A DNA stretch of 64,000 nucleotides, taken from contig NZ_FZOF01000008.1 of the NCBI RefSeq assembly GCF_900188405.1, positions 372,001 to 436,000 on the forward strand, read 5' to 3'. Below the pieces are notes generated by a model. It worked only from the letters and a program-made list of their open reading frames with translations. It was not told the origin of the DNA and did not search any database. Both the position numbers and the translations under genes were made by a program. Below are positions 43,101-51,800 of this stretch, piece by piece (position 1 is the stretch's first letter; every line of letters starts with the position of its first letter). This stretch comes from Actinacidiphila glaucinigra. GTDB lineage: Bacteria > Actinomycetota > Actinomycetes > Streptomycetales > Streptomycetaceae.

Positions 43101-43993
43101 ACCAGGCGCGCTACAACGTCTACGACTCGCTGCTCAGCGAGTACGCGGCGATGGGCTTCGAGTACGGCTACTCGCTGGCCCGCCCCGACGCGCTGGTCGC
43201 CTGGGAGGCCCAGTTCGGCGACTTCGTCAACGGCGCCCAGACCGTCGTCGACGAGTTCATCAGCTCGGCCGAGCAGAAGTGGGGCCAGACCTCCGGCGTC
43301 ACCCTGCTGCTGCCGCACGGCTACGAGGGCCAGGGCCCGGACCACTCCTCGGCCCGCATCGAGCGCTTCCTGCAGCTGTGCGCGCAGAACAACATGACGG
43401 TCGCGGTCCCGACCACCCCGGCGAACTACTTCCACCTCCTGCGGTGGCAGGTCCACAACCCGCACCACAAGCCGCTCATCGTCTTCACCCCGAAGTCGAT
43501 GCTGCGCCTGAAGGCGGCGACCTCGCGGACGGAGGAGTTCACCTCCGGCCAGTTCCAGCCGGTCATCGACGACCCGCACTTCGCCTCCGGAGCCGGCAGG
43601 CCCGAGGACGTCCGCAAGGTCGTCTTCTGCTCCGGCAAGGTCTACTACGACCTCGTCGCCGAGCGCGAGAAGCGCGGCGCCTTCGACACCGCCCTCATCC
43701 GCATCGAGCGTCTCTACCCGCTGCCGGGTCTGGAGATCCAGGCCGCCCTGGCCCCGTTCACCAAGGCCCAGAAGTACGTCTGGGCCCAGGACGAGCCGGC
43801 CAACCAGGGTGCCTGGCCGTTCATCGCGCTCAACCTGATCGACCACCTCGACCTGGTGCTCGGCGCCGCGCCCGACAACGCCGACCGGCTGCGTCGTGTC
43901 TCGCGTCCGTCCTCCTCGTCGCCGGCGGTCGGTTCGGCCAAGCGGCACCAGCAGGAGCAGGAGCAGCTGGTGCACGAGGTCTTCGAGCTCTGA
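40151..43993 (+). CDS. sucA: 2-oxoglutarate dehydrogenase E1 fused to an E2-like domain
   Basis: 1280 residues from the GTG at 40151, where homologues begin (SPHP...NEWLVDEIYQQYLQDPNSVDRAWW); a GTG nine codons upstream is possible. After a Pro/Ala linker (about 65-155) comes an E2-type succinyltransferase domain with no lipoyl domain and the catalytic TYDHRVIQG. The thiamine-diphosphate E1 domains follow (MAHRGRLNVLANI, HVNGDDPEAV, YRRRGHNEADNPSFTQP, LLPHGYEGQGPDHSSARIERFLQ). This is the actinobacterial Kgd/OdhA/SucA type, converting 2-oxoglutarate to succinyl-CoA in the TCA cycle with Lpd and an AceF-type E2. In mycobacteria and corynebacteria it is regulated by the FHA protein GarA/OdhI. 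Confidence 0.97.
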   Translation: MSPHPSSSSVPTETDGQGQGPAAGFGPNEWLVDEIYQQYLQDPNSVDRAWWDFFADYKPGADTGSAVASGQPQPAPAAPPAAPAAPVAAAPVAPPVTPAAAPAPAAQAPAPAPVAPAAPAPAPAPAKPVAEKPTPAQPQPAAKAAPATEAPKGPEYVTLRGPSAAVAKNMNASLELPTATSVRAIPVKLLFDNRIVINNHLKRARGGKVSFTHIIGYAMVQALKIMPAMNWSFAEKDGKPTLVKPDHVNLGLAIDLVKPNGDRQLVVAAIKKAETLNFFEFWQAYEDIVRRARVGKLTMDDFSGVTVSLTNPGGIGTVHSVPRLMPGQSVILGVGSMDYPAEFQGTSQDTLNKLGISKVMTLTSTYDHRVIQGAASGEFLRIMNQLLLGENNFFDDIFKALRIPYEPVRWLKDIDASHDDDVTKAARVFELIHSYRVRGHVMADTDPLEYKQRKHPDLDITEHGLTLWDLERDFAVGGFAAKSLMKLRDILGVLRDSYCRTVGIEFMHIQDPLQRKWIQDRVERSHTKPERDEQLRILRRLNAAEAFETFLQTKYVGQKRFSLEGGESVIPLLDAVIDAAAESRLDEVVIGMAHRGRLNVLANIVGKSYAQIFREFEGNLDPKSMHGSGDVKYHLGAQGTFTGLDGEQITVSLAANPSHLEAVDPIVEGIARAKQDVIGKGGTDFTVMPVVLHGDAAFAGQGVVAETLNMSQLRGYRTGGTVHVVINNQVGFTAAPESSRSSMYSTDVARMIEAPIFHVNGDDPEAVVRVARLAFEFRQAFNKDVVIDLICYRRRGHNEADNPSFTQPLMYDLIDKKRSVRKLYTESLIGRGDITLEEAEQVLQDYQGQLEKVFTEVREATAPAAPQQEETAAAGPEFPVPVGTAISQETVKRIAASQVNIPERITVHPRLMPQLQRRAAMVEDDTIDWAMGETLAIGSLLMEGTPVRLAGQDSRRGTFGQRHAVLVDRETGEDYTPLLYLSEDQARYNVYDSLLSEYAAMGFEYGYSLARPDALVAWEAQFGDFVNGAQTVVDEFISSAEQKWGQTSGVTLLLPHGYEGQGPDHSSARIERFLQLCAQNNMTVAVPTTPANYFHLLRWQVHNPHHKPLIVFTPKSMLRLKAATSRTEEFTSGQFQPVIDDPHFASGAGRPEDVRKVVFCSGKVYYDLVAEREKRGAFDTALIRIERLYPLPGLEIQAALAPFTKAQKYVWAQDEPANQGAWPFIALNLIDHLDLVLGAAPDNADRLRRVSRPSSSSPAVGSAKRHQQEQEQLVHEVFEL

Positions 43994-44016
43994 GGCACCA
44001 CTGAGCGACACCACGA

Positions 44017-44053
44017 GGAGGGGCCCCGCACTCGCCGAGTGCGGGGCCCCTCC
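44017..44053. terminator. Bidirectional terminator after sucA
   Basis: A perfect 16-bp stem (44017-44032 with 44038-44053) with a five-base loop, followed on the right by GTTT. It separates sucA from the convergent FxsT-like gene. Confidence 0.88.
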
Positions 44054-44065
44054 GTTTGCGCGGGC

Positions 44066-47050
44066 TCAGATGGGCTGGGGTTCGAAGTCCCAGTAGGGGC
44101 GCTCGCGGCGGCGTACCGACATGGTGTGCGGGTGCTGGGCACCGAGCGTTTCCGACAGCTGCTGCAGCGTCTGGCGCTCCAGCTTGTTGGCCTCCTCGTT
44201 GCGGCGCAGACCCCTGAGGTCGTCCGCGAGTGCGGCCTTGCACGAGAACGTGAGCGGATGGGCTTCGCCCATGACGAGTTCGGCAGTGGCCGCCGTTGCG
44301 CGGCTGAGTTCCAGGGCGCCCTCCTCGTCACCCGCGAGGTGGCGTGCCCCCGCGGCGTTGAGGGCGCAGCCGAGTGCCCACGGGTGCTCCGCACCGACCG
44401 CCGCCACCATTCCGACCAGGGCCTTCTCGGCGATGGCCAGGGCCTCGTCCCGCTCGCCGTACTCCCACAGCACCAGGCCCGTGTTGCCGTGCGTGCCGAC
44501 GGCGTAGGGGTGGTCCGCCCCGACCAGGGTCCGGTAGCGCTCGGCGACCGAGACCGACATCTCGCGGCTCTGTTCGAGGTCGCCGTGCTCCCTGGTGAAG
44601 GTGGCGAAGTCGGCCTGGAGCATCAGCGTCTCGGGATGGCGCGGGCCCTGCACCTGGGCGGACCTGGCCACGACGCTCCGCATCAGCGACTCCGCCTGCA
44701 CGAGGTCGCCGTTGCGCCGCATGCACAGCGCCAGGTTGTGCTCGGCGCGCAGCGTCTCCGGGTTGTTCGCCTCCATGACCTGGCGGTGCATCCGGGCATT
44801 GAGCTCCTGGCGGGAAGCCGCCTCCGGGTACCGGCCCAGCAACCGCAGCATCCAGGCGTAGGACAGTCCCGACTGCAGCGTCTGGTGGTGCTCGGGCCGC
44901 AGGAGGCGTTCCCGTACGGCGAGGTTCTCACCGTGCACCTTGAGGGCCTCGCCGTAGCGCCCGAGGAGGCCCAGGGTGATGCCCAGGTTGCTCCGGGCCT
45001 GAATGGTACTCGGGTCCTCCTCCCCCAGCCGCCCGCCGTACTGCCGCCACACGTCGTCGTACAGCTCGTAGGCCTCGGTCAGCCGGGCCAGCGCCATGAG
45101 GCTGCCGCCGAGTCCGTTCTTGGCCCTGAGGAGGTCGGTGTCGTCGGGTTCACGGTCCGCCAGCACCTCGACGACGGCCCGCCCGACGGCCTCCGCCTCC
45201 CGGTAGCGCCCCGAGCGCCGGAGCATGTTGGCGTGCTGGTGGACGCCGAACAGCATGGTGCGGTGTGTGGCCGGCATACGGGTACGCCACCGTGCCAGCG
45301 CCTGCTCGCACAGGGCAAGGCCCGTGGTGTACTCGCCCCGCAGTTTCAGGTACTCCAGGCAGTTGAGGATGAGTTCCTGCACGGCCGGATCGGGGCTGTC
45401 CAGGGCACCGGCCGGCTTCAGATGGGGAATGAGCTCGGCGTAGCGGGACCATTCGCGGGTGTCCGAGGGCCGCCGGGGATCCGCGCTCACCAGGACACTG
45501 CACGCGGTGACCGACATGACGTCTCGTTCCTCATCGGGTAGTTCGTTGCGAAGGAATCCGTGGTACAGCCGGTGCATCTGGGCGTTCCCGACCGCGGCTT
45601 CCTGACCGGGACCGGACTGGTAGTCCAGCCGTACGGCGGTGGCCTCGGAGAGCCGGCGCAGGGCGGTGTGCCAGCCGATCGGGTCGGCGACCAGGGTGGC
45701 GAGGTGCTCGGGCAGATCTCCGGGGCGGGCGGCCTGCACCAGCCGGACCGGGATGAGGTCCGGGGAGAAGAAGGCCAGGAGCTTCAGCAGTTCGGCGGCG
45801 GCCGGGCTGCGGTCGCGGAGGGTGTTCAGCGTTATCGACCAGCTGGTCTGGAAACCCATCGGGTAGTCCGCGCCGATGCCGATGCCCAGCTGCCCCGGTT
45901 CACCGCGCCTGATGAGTTCGACGTACTCCTTGACCGGCATGGCATTGGTGTCCAGCCACGCGGCCGTCTGCGCGAGCAGCAGCGGGAGGTCCTGCACGGC
46001 CTCGGCCAGCAGATCGGCCTCGGTGGCCGTCAGCCGTGGTGCGCGCCGTCGTGCGTAGGCGACGCTCTCCTCGCGGAGGAACGGCAGGACCTCGATCTCC
46101 TGGGCCCGGCCGGAGACCGACCAGTCCCTGGTGAGGGTGGTCAGCAGGACGTGGCCGGTGCCCTCGGGGAGCAGGTCCTCGACCTGGTCCATGTAGTCGG
46201 CGCTGTCGAAGACCATCAGCCAGCGGCCGAAGGGCCGGCCGACCCGCAGGGCCTCGTGGACCGCGCGGATCCGGTCGCCGATCTCCTGGCCCACCGGGAG
46301 GTTGAGCCGCGGGGCGAGTTCGGCCAGTTGCTCGCGTGCCGTCCCGCGGAAGTTGGCGCTGATCCACCAGACGACGTCGTAGTCGTTTCCGAAGCGGTGC
46401 GCGTACTCCGCCGCGATCTGGCTCTTCCCGACGCCGGAGATGCCGTGCAGGGCGCAGCGCGCGCCCTCGGAGCCGCCGGCGGTCAGCAGGTCGTAGAGCT
46501 GCTCGAGGACCGGGTCCCGGCCGGTGAAGCGGTCGTTGCGCCGGGGGATCTTGCGGATCTCCGGCGGGTCGTGCGGGAAGCGGGGGGCCTTGGCATCGTT
46601 CTTGCCCGCCGGGAGCGGTGCGGTGGGAAGGCCCAGGCGGCGCAGGATCAGCCGCCGTGCCTCGACGGCGTCCAGGTCGCGGAGGTCGACCGGACGCAGG
46701 GCCGCGGCGGTGGTCGGCAGAGCGCGGGTCGCGACGCTTACCGCGGCGAACCGGTCGACGTTCGGCGGGACGACCTCGCGCAGGGCCTCCGTCCACTCCT
46801 CGTCCGTGCGCGGGCCGAGCCGGAAGTACCAGTTGTCCAGGAGCAGCAGTACGCGTCCGGGAGCGTCCAGGAGGTCGCCGAGCGCGCCGGCCAGCGGGGC
46901 GTCGGGGCCGGGGTCCCACCGCAGCAGCGTCGTCTGGTGACCGAGACCGACCAGTTGGTGTGAGATCCAGGTCGCCCAGGGGCGGTTGAACCCCGCGTAA
47001 CTGATGGTGAAGTGCTCGCCGGGGCCAGTGGTCCGGGACTGCTCGGCCAT
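44066..47050 (-). CDS. FxsT-like TIR/NB-ARC/TPR protein
   Basis: 994 residues from the ATG at 47050 behind GGAGGGAG. Layout: a TIR-like domain (about 12-140, opening FTISYAGFNRPWATWISHQL, later RVLLLLDNWYF and DEEWTEALREV), an NB-ARC/STAND NTPase (about 170-500, with FTGRDPVLEQLYDLL, Walker A GISGVGKS at 203-210, and RWLMVFDSAD as Walker B), and about ten tetratricopeptide-type repeats (about 590-985). This is the architecture of the FxSxx-COOH system tetratricopeptide protein, which accompanies FxsA/FxsB. STAND proteins act as ligand-gated switches, and TIR domains often consume NAD. It is last in the island operon, 84 bases after fxsB. Confidence 0.9.
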   Translation of the reverse strand: MAEQSRTTGPGEHFTISYAGFNRPWATWISHQLVGLGHQTTLLRWDPGPDAPLAGALGDLLDAPGRVLLLLDNWYFRLGPRTDEEWTEALREVVPPNVDRFAAVSVATRALPTTAAALRPVDLRDLDAVEARRLILRRLGLPTAPLPAGKNDAKAPRFPHDPPEIRKIPRRNDRFTGRDPVLEQLYDLLTAGGSEGARCALHGISGVGKSQIAAEYAHRFGNDYDVVWWISANFRGTAREQLAELAPRLNLPVGQEIGDRIRAVHEALRVGRPFGRWLMVFDSADYMDQVEDLLPEGTGHVLLTTLTRDWSVSGRAQEIEVLPFLREESVAYARRRAPRLTATEADLLAEAVQDLPLLLAQTAAWLDTNAMPVKEYVELIRRGEPGQLGIGIGADYPMGFQTSWSITLNTLRDRSPAAAELLKLLAFFSPDLIPVRLVQAARPGDLPEHLATLVADPIGWHTALRRLSEATAVRLDYQSGPGQEAAVGNAQMHRLYHGFLRNELPDEERDVMSVTACSVLVSADPRRPSDTREWSRYAELIPHLKPAGALDSPDPAVQELILNCLEYLKLRGEYTTGLALCEQALARWRTRMPATHRTMLFGVHQHANMLRRSGRYREAEAVGRAVVEVLADREPDDTDLLRAKNGLGGSLMALARLTEAYELYDDVWRQYGGRLGEEDPSTIQARSNLGITLGLLGRYGEALKVHGENLAVRERLLRPEHHQTLQSGLSYAWMLRLLGRYPEAASRQELNARMHRQVMEANNPETLRAEHNLALCMRRNGDLVQAESLMRSVVARSAQVQGPRHPETLMLQADFATFTREHGDLEQSREMSVSVAERYRTLVGADHPYAVGTHGNTGLVLWEYGERDEALAIAEKALVGMVAAVGAEHPWALGCALNAAGARHLAGDEEGALELSRATAATAELVMGEAHPLTFSCKAALADDLRGLRRNEEANKLERQTLQQLSETLGAQHPHTMSVRRRERPYWDFEPQPI

Positions 47051-47134
47051 TCGACCGTCTCCCTCCATGACGCGGTTGCGAGCGCTGACATCGGGCACCT
47101 TAGACTATCTGCCGAACCCTCAGAAATACCCAGC

Positions 47135-48451
47135 TCAGGGCGTGTTGGTGGAGCGACCGGGGGCATTGCGGAGGTCGCCCAGCGCCTCGTCGAGCCGGTG
47201 GGCGATGTGCCGTATGAGCTGCTCCAGATCGACGCAGTACACGGACGGGTTAAGAAAACCGTCGGCCATCCGGAATCTGTGCGCGTAGTTCCCACCCCCG
47301 CAGACATCCACCAGCGCGCAGCGGCGGCACTGCCCGGACAGGCCGGACAGTCCCAGTTGGCGGGCCGCCACGCCCGGGTGGTCGAGAGCGGCGTCGAAGG
47401 TGTGCTCGAAGACGTCCAGGCCGGTAGAGGCGGCACCCTCGTAGGCGGACTTGAGCGAGTCGACCTGTTCGATGGAGCCGTCCGTGTCGACGATCAGAGC
47501 GGCCATCGGCGACAGGCCGACGGATTCGGTGGTGCTCGGCCGCCCCAGCAGCAGCCCGATGATCTCGTGGAACAGGCGGACGGGCGGTCCGGGCCGCTCC
47601 GCCGTCCACCACAGGTCGAACACCGTGCTCAGCCATTCGCCGTAGGGCGCGGGGCCGCTGCCCTTCGGGGGCGGTGTGGTCCAGTTGGCGTGCGGGAGCA
47701 GGAGATCGAGGGACGGCGGGCGCAGTGACAGGAGCGAGGCGTACAGACCCGCGGGGTCGCTCTGCACGTCGATCGTGGTGAGGATGCCGGCGTAGACCTC
47801 GGGCCGCTCGGCGAGCAGCCGGGCCGCGCGGGCCGCCGCCGGCCAGGACGGCCGGCCCGCGTGGTCGACCCGGCGGCTGTTGAACTCCCGCGAGCCGCCG
47901 TCCAGGCTCAGCCCGACGCGGATGCCCGCGGCGCCGAGCCGGTCGAGCACGGCACCGGTGAGCAGGGTCCCGTTGGTCTGTACGACGACGCGCGGGGTGC
48001 AGGATCGGGGCAGGGCGGCACGGAGCATGTCGGCCAGACCCACCAGTGGCCCGGGGCCGCCCAGCAAGGGTTCTCCGCCGTGCATCTCGACCCTGATCTC
48101 CGCGATCGGGTGGGCCCTGACGTGTTCCGCGATCCTGGCCACCGCGGCCCGCATGGTCCGTACGGACATCCGTACGGGGCGGAGCCGCCAGGTGCTGTCG
48201 GCCCCTTCGTAGATGTAGCAGTACGTGCAGGCGAGATTGCAGCGGCTGTGGATCTTCAGGACGAACTGCCGGAACGGGACCGGTGCCACACCGGAGTCCC
48301 GTAACGCGGCCACGTCCAGGAGCAGCAGCGGCCAGGGCGCCGGGTGCGGGGCACCGTCCCCGTCCGGGAGACCGCCGGTGCCGACCACGGCGCCCCCTGA
48401 CGGTGTCCACGCCGCCGGGCCCGTGCCCGACCGCCTGCCTCTTCCTTGCAT
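47135..48451 (-). CDS. FxsB-type radical SAM/SPASM peptide-modifying enzyme
   Basis: 438 residues from the ATG at 48451; a GTG at 48478 is an alternative, and neither has a good ribosome site. The radical-SAM cluster motif CNLACTYCY (Cys71, 75, 78) follows PFRQFVLKIHSR, a wording typical of FxsB. MHGGEPLL binds SAM. The C-terminal SPASM part has cysteines in GQCRRCALVDVCGGGNYAHRF and PSVYC. FxsB enzymes are triceptide maturases that join an aromatic side chain to the beta-carbon of the residue two positions on, forming a small cyclophane. The substrate should be the short peptide encoded 66 bases upstream. Confidence 0.92.
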   Translation of the reverse strand: MQGRGRRSGTGPAAWTPSGGAVVGTGGLPDGDGAPHPAPWPLLLLDVAALRDSGVAPVPFRQFVLKIHSRCNLACTYCYIYEGADSTWRLRPVRMSVRTMRAAVARIAEHVRAHPIAEIRVEMHGGEPLLGGPGPLVGLADMLRAALPRSCTPRVVVQTNGTLLTGAVLDRLGAAGIRVGLSLDGGSREFNSRRVDHAGRPSWPAAARAARLLAERPEVYAGILTTIDVQSDPAGLYASLLSLRPPSLDLLLPHANWTTPPPKGSGPAPYGEWLSTVFDLWWTAERPGPPVRLFHEIIGLLLGRPSTTESVGLSPMAALIVDTDGSIEQVDSLKSAYEGAASTGLDVFEHTFDAALDHPGVAARQLGLSGLSGQCRRCALVDVCGGGNYAHRFRMADGFLNPSVYCVDLEQLIRHIAHRLDEALGDLRNAPGRSTNTP

Positions 48452-48517
48452 GACACAACTAAGCCGTCGGACAAACACATTCGGCCGGAAGTGACGCGTT
48501 CGCTCCGCGGTCTTGCC

Positions 48518-48730
48518 TCAAAAGCGTTCTGTGGCCGCGCTGTCCCCGAAGTCCGCCACGGCTTCGTCCGCCGACGGCCACCGCTGCAGCAGCCCGGAGA
48601 CGACGGAGGAGAGCACGGGATGGCCCGAACGGTCCGGCACCGACCCGATGTCGACGGCCGTGAAGTCGGGGAGTGGTGTTTCCCGGCTGTGCCGTTCGCT
48701 CGACGGCACGCTGGTCGGAGGACTCTGCAC
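48518..48730 (-). CDS. FxsA-like precursor peptide with variant core
   Basis: 70 residues from a GTG with GAGGGGAACGCC directly before it. A longer 95-residue reading from the ATG at 48805 overlaps the stop of the vWA gene (ATGA) and has GGAG upstream, so both starts are plausible. The leader LPDFTAVDIGSVPDRSGHPV, then VLSSVVSGLLQRW, has the layout of FxSxx-COOH peptides. Instead of ending Phe-x-Ser-x-x the C-terminus is ADFGDSAATERF: Phe61-Gly62-Asp63 plus seven residues. FGD still fits the aromatic-x-x rule for cyclophane formation; WPS (51-53) is a second possible site. Just upstream of fxsB. Confidence 0.78.
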   Translation of the reverse strand: MQSPPTSVPSSERHSRETPLPDFTAVDIGSVPDRSGHPVLSSVVSGLLQRWPSADEAVADFGDSAATERF

Positions 48731-48801
48731 GGCGTTCCCCTCGTCGCGGTGTCTGCTGCTCGGACATGCCCGAACTCCCGTACCGGGAAACACCTGTCTG
48801 G

Positions 48802-51800
48802 TCATGGCGGCGTCTCCAGCACCCGCATCCGGCTCCTGGTGCGCAGGGCCTCGGGCGAGGCCGGGCCGCCGGCGGCCTGCCACTGCTCCCAGGACTCCCG
48901 GTACGCCTCCAGTGCCGCGGCCACCCCGGCGGTGGTCTCCAGCACCTCGCCCCGCCGGTGCTGCGCCTGGGCGGCGAGCAGGGGGTTGCCGGCGGCCACC
49001 GCGTCGGCGGCCGCGCGCCGGTACGCCACGGCGGCCTGCTCCAGGTTCTCCCGCACTCCGGTGCGGTTGCCCAACGCCACGCGCACGTCGCCGAGTTCCA
49101 GCGCGGCGCGCGAGGACACCGACGGATCTTCGGCGCGTCCGGCCTGTTCGAGGGTCCACGCCGCCTCGTGCAGGTCGGCGAGGCCGCCCTGCCGCTGGTG
49201 CCGCAGGCGCAGCGCCCGGCCGAAGTGGAGCCGACGGGCGGCCGCTCCCGCCGTGTGCGGCGGCGTCTCGGAGACCGCCTCCCGCAGCACGTGCACCGCC
49301 TCGGTGACCAGTGCCGTCTCCCCGGTCCCGGCGGCGCGTTCCAGCAGCACCTCACCCCGCTCCGCCAGCAGTGCGGCGTGGACGGGCGAATCCACCGGCA
49401 CCAGGGGCACGGCCCGCGCCAGGGCGTCGTCGGCCCGGCGCAGCGGACCCGGTTCGGCGGACTGCGTGTAGCGGGCACGGCAGATCCCGGCGGTACGACG
49501 CAGGCACTCCGCCTCCAAAGGCCCGTCCCCGAGGTCGTGCGCGAGGTCGCGGGCCTCCTCCAGCGCCTCCGCGGCCCGGTCCCAGCCGCGGCCACCGGTC
49601 TCCAGGGCCAGCGCCTCCGCGAGATCCAGCAGGGCCGCGGGGAGGTCGCCCCGCGGGATGTCCGTGGGGTCGGCGGGCCGGGCACCCGCCTCCAGGTCGG
49701 CCACCGCCCGCAGCACGAGGGCCTGCTGCTCCGTGCCGTCGCCACGGGAACCCGCCGCCCGGGCCCGGGCGAGCAGCACCCGCCCGCGTTCGAGCAGCAG
49801 CGCGGCCGGCAGCCCGGACGGCGGCCAGCGCGGCAGGAGCGCGGTGAGACAGTCCTCCGCCTCCGTGAGCAGCAGGGCCCGCTCGTCCTGCCCCAGCGGG
49901 TCGTCGAGCCGTTCGTCGATCACGTACAGGGTGCGCAGTGCCTGCGCGTGCAGCAGAGCGCACCGCAGCAGCGGTTCCGGCTCCGCCCCGGGGTTCCGCA
50001 GGGCCGTGCGGCACTGGTCCGTCGCCCGCAGCAGATCGGCCAGGGCCGCGTGCAGCTGCCCGTTCGCGATCCGGTCCGCCGCCCGCTCCTTGAGGACGGA
50101 CACCAGTGTCACGGTGGCGGCCGGCCCCGTCCCGCCCGGGACGTCCGCACCGGTGGTCGCCGCCGTGAGTGCGTTCTGTGCGGCCTGCTCCGCCTCGTCC
50201 AGCGCACCGGGGTCGCGCCATTCCCGCCACGCGTACAGCAGGGCGTCCGCGAGGCGGACGTCGGCGGGCACGCGGGCGGCCCGCAGCAGCCGGACGGCTT
50301 CGAGCAGGTCACGGCTGGCCCCCTCTCGCTCGTACCGCTCCAGACTGGCCAGTCCTTCGGCCGCGGGATCCGGTTCGACCGCCGCGGCCGGTTCCGGGGA
50401 GGCTCCGGACGGGGCCGGGAGCACGAAGGTCGGCTCGAACCGGCGCAGCACCCGCTCCGAGACCCGGGCGAAGGGCTCGGGAACGGCGTCGGGACCCGTC
50501 GCGGGCTCGCGGCCCGCGCCCGAGAGGTACGCGACGGCGACCGCCGGGAAGTTGCGGGCGCTCCGGCCGAAGGTCCGCTCGATGTACAGGGAGCAGTGCT
50601 TGAGGACCAGTGCGGCCTCTCCGGCGCTGAGCCGGCCGAGCAGTTGATCGCGCACCCCGGGCAGGAAGTCGTACCACAGCCCCTCGGCCCCCGGCTCGTC
50701 CTCGCTGTCCTTGGCCACCCGCACCAGGCCGCTGAGAAGGATCTCCGCGAGTTCCGGCGGTCCGGTCTGCGGGAGCATCGAGCGCTGGACGAGCTGCATG
50801 ACCGGCAGCGTCAGGGGTGTGGCGGACAGATAGAGCGCGAGTTGCCGTGCGGGGGCCGAGGCGGACTCGTCGAAGACCCGGACGAGTTCCTCCGGGCCGA
50901 GATCCTCGGAGCCGGGGGCGCGCGGGGCGACGGCGGACTGCTCGGCGCTCACCCACGCGGCGGCACCGTTCAAGGTGACGCCCGCGGTGCCCGCCGAGAG
51001 CCGGCCCCAGACGTCGAGCGCGGCAGGCACCGGGGAGAGCACGGGGACCGGCAGCGCGTCGGACGGTACGGGACCCCGGACCCGGCGCAGCGGATGGAAT
51101 CGGGGTGCACGGTGCCCCCCTCCCTGCGGCCGGCGGAGCAGACCGGGCACCGCCGGCAGGAGGGTACGCCCCCACAGCCGCTGGGGCAGCGGCTGCACGA
51201 CCGCGACGGGGGCCGTCCGCACCCAGCGGTGGAGCATCCGGTGCAGGGCCCCGCTCTGCCACAACGGCCCGGCGCAGTCGCTGACGACGAGACCGAGGTT
51301 GCGGCCCGTGGGGTCGAAGAGCTGCTCCACAGGGCGCAGCGCCTCGTGCGCTCCCGGGCCGGAGGAGATCGCGACGCCGTTCCCGCGCGGACGGAGGTAA
51401 TGGATCGTCACATTCCTGAAGGCGCCGACCCTTTCGCAGACCTCCCGGAGTTCCTGCAGCATCTGCTCCCAGACGGCCATCGAGGCGGAGGCGTCCATCA
51501 GCAGGTGGAGTTCGGCCTCCTGCCGGCGCACCCCGCGCAGGACGGGCAGCACCAGGCCGCCCGCTTCGGCGGTCAGATCGGCTGTGGCCGGCTCGTCGAG
51601 TTCGGTGCGGACCGCTGCCACCTGGGGGCGGTACGACTGGATCGGCCGCAGGCTGCGCTCCAGCGGCAGCAGCCCGGGAAAGGCGGAGGCCGCAGGAAGT
51701 GACACCGTGCGCACGGCGTCACCGACGGGGGGCGAGGACGACTGCGCACCACCGCGGCGTGGATGCAGATCGACTTCGTGCCTCCCGGCGGCGAAGGGCT

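Noticed and set aside
39572..44014. A 1480-codon open frame on the minus strand
   Set aside because: It is the antisense shadow of the oxoglutarate dehydrogenase gene; the sense frame has clear catalytic motifs, the antisense is low-complexity Leu/Gly/Asp/Arg.
48518..48580. A frameshift restoring FxSxx-COOH in the precursor peptide
   Set aside because: Neither alternative frame gives Phe-x-Ser-x-x followed by a stop; the Phe-Gly-Asp tail is accepted as read.
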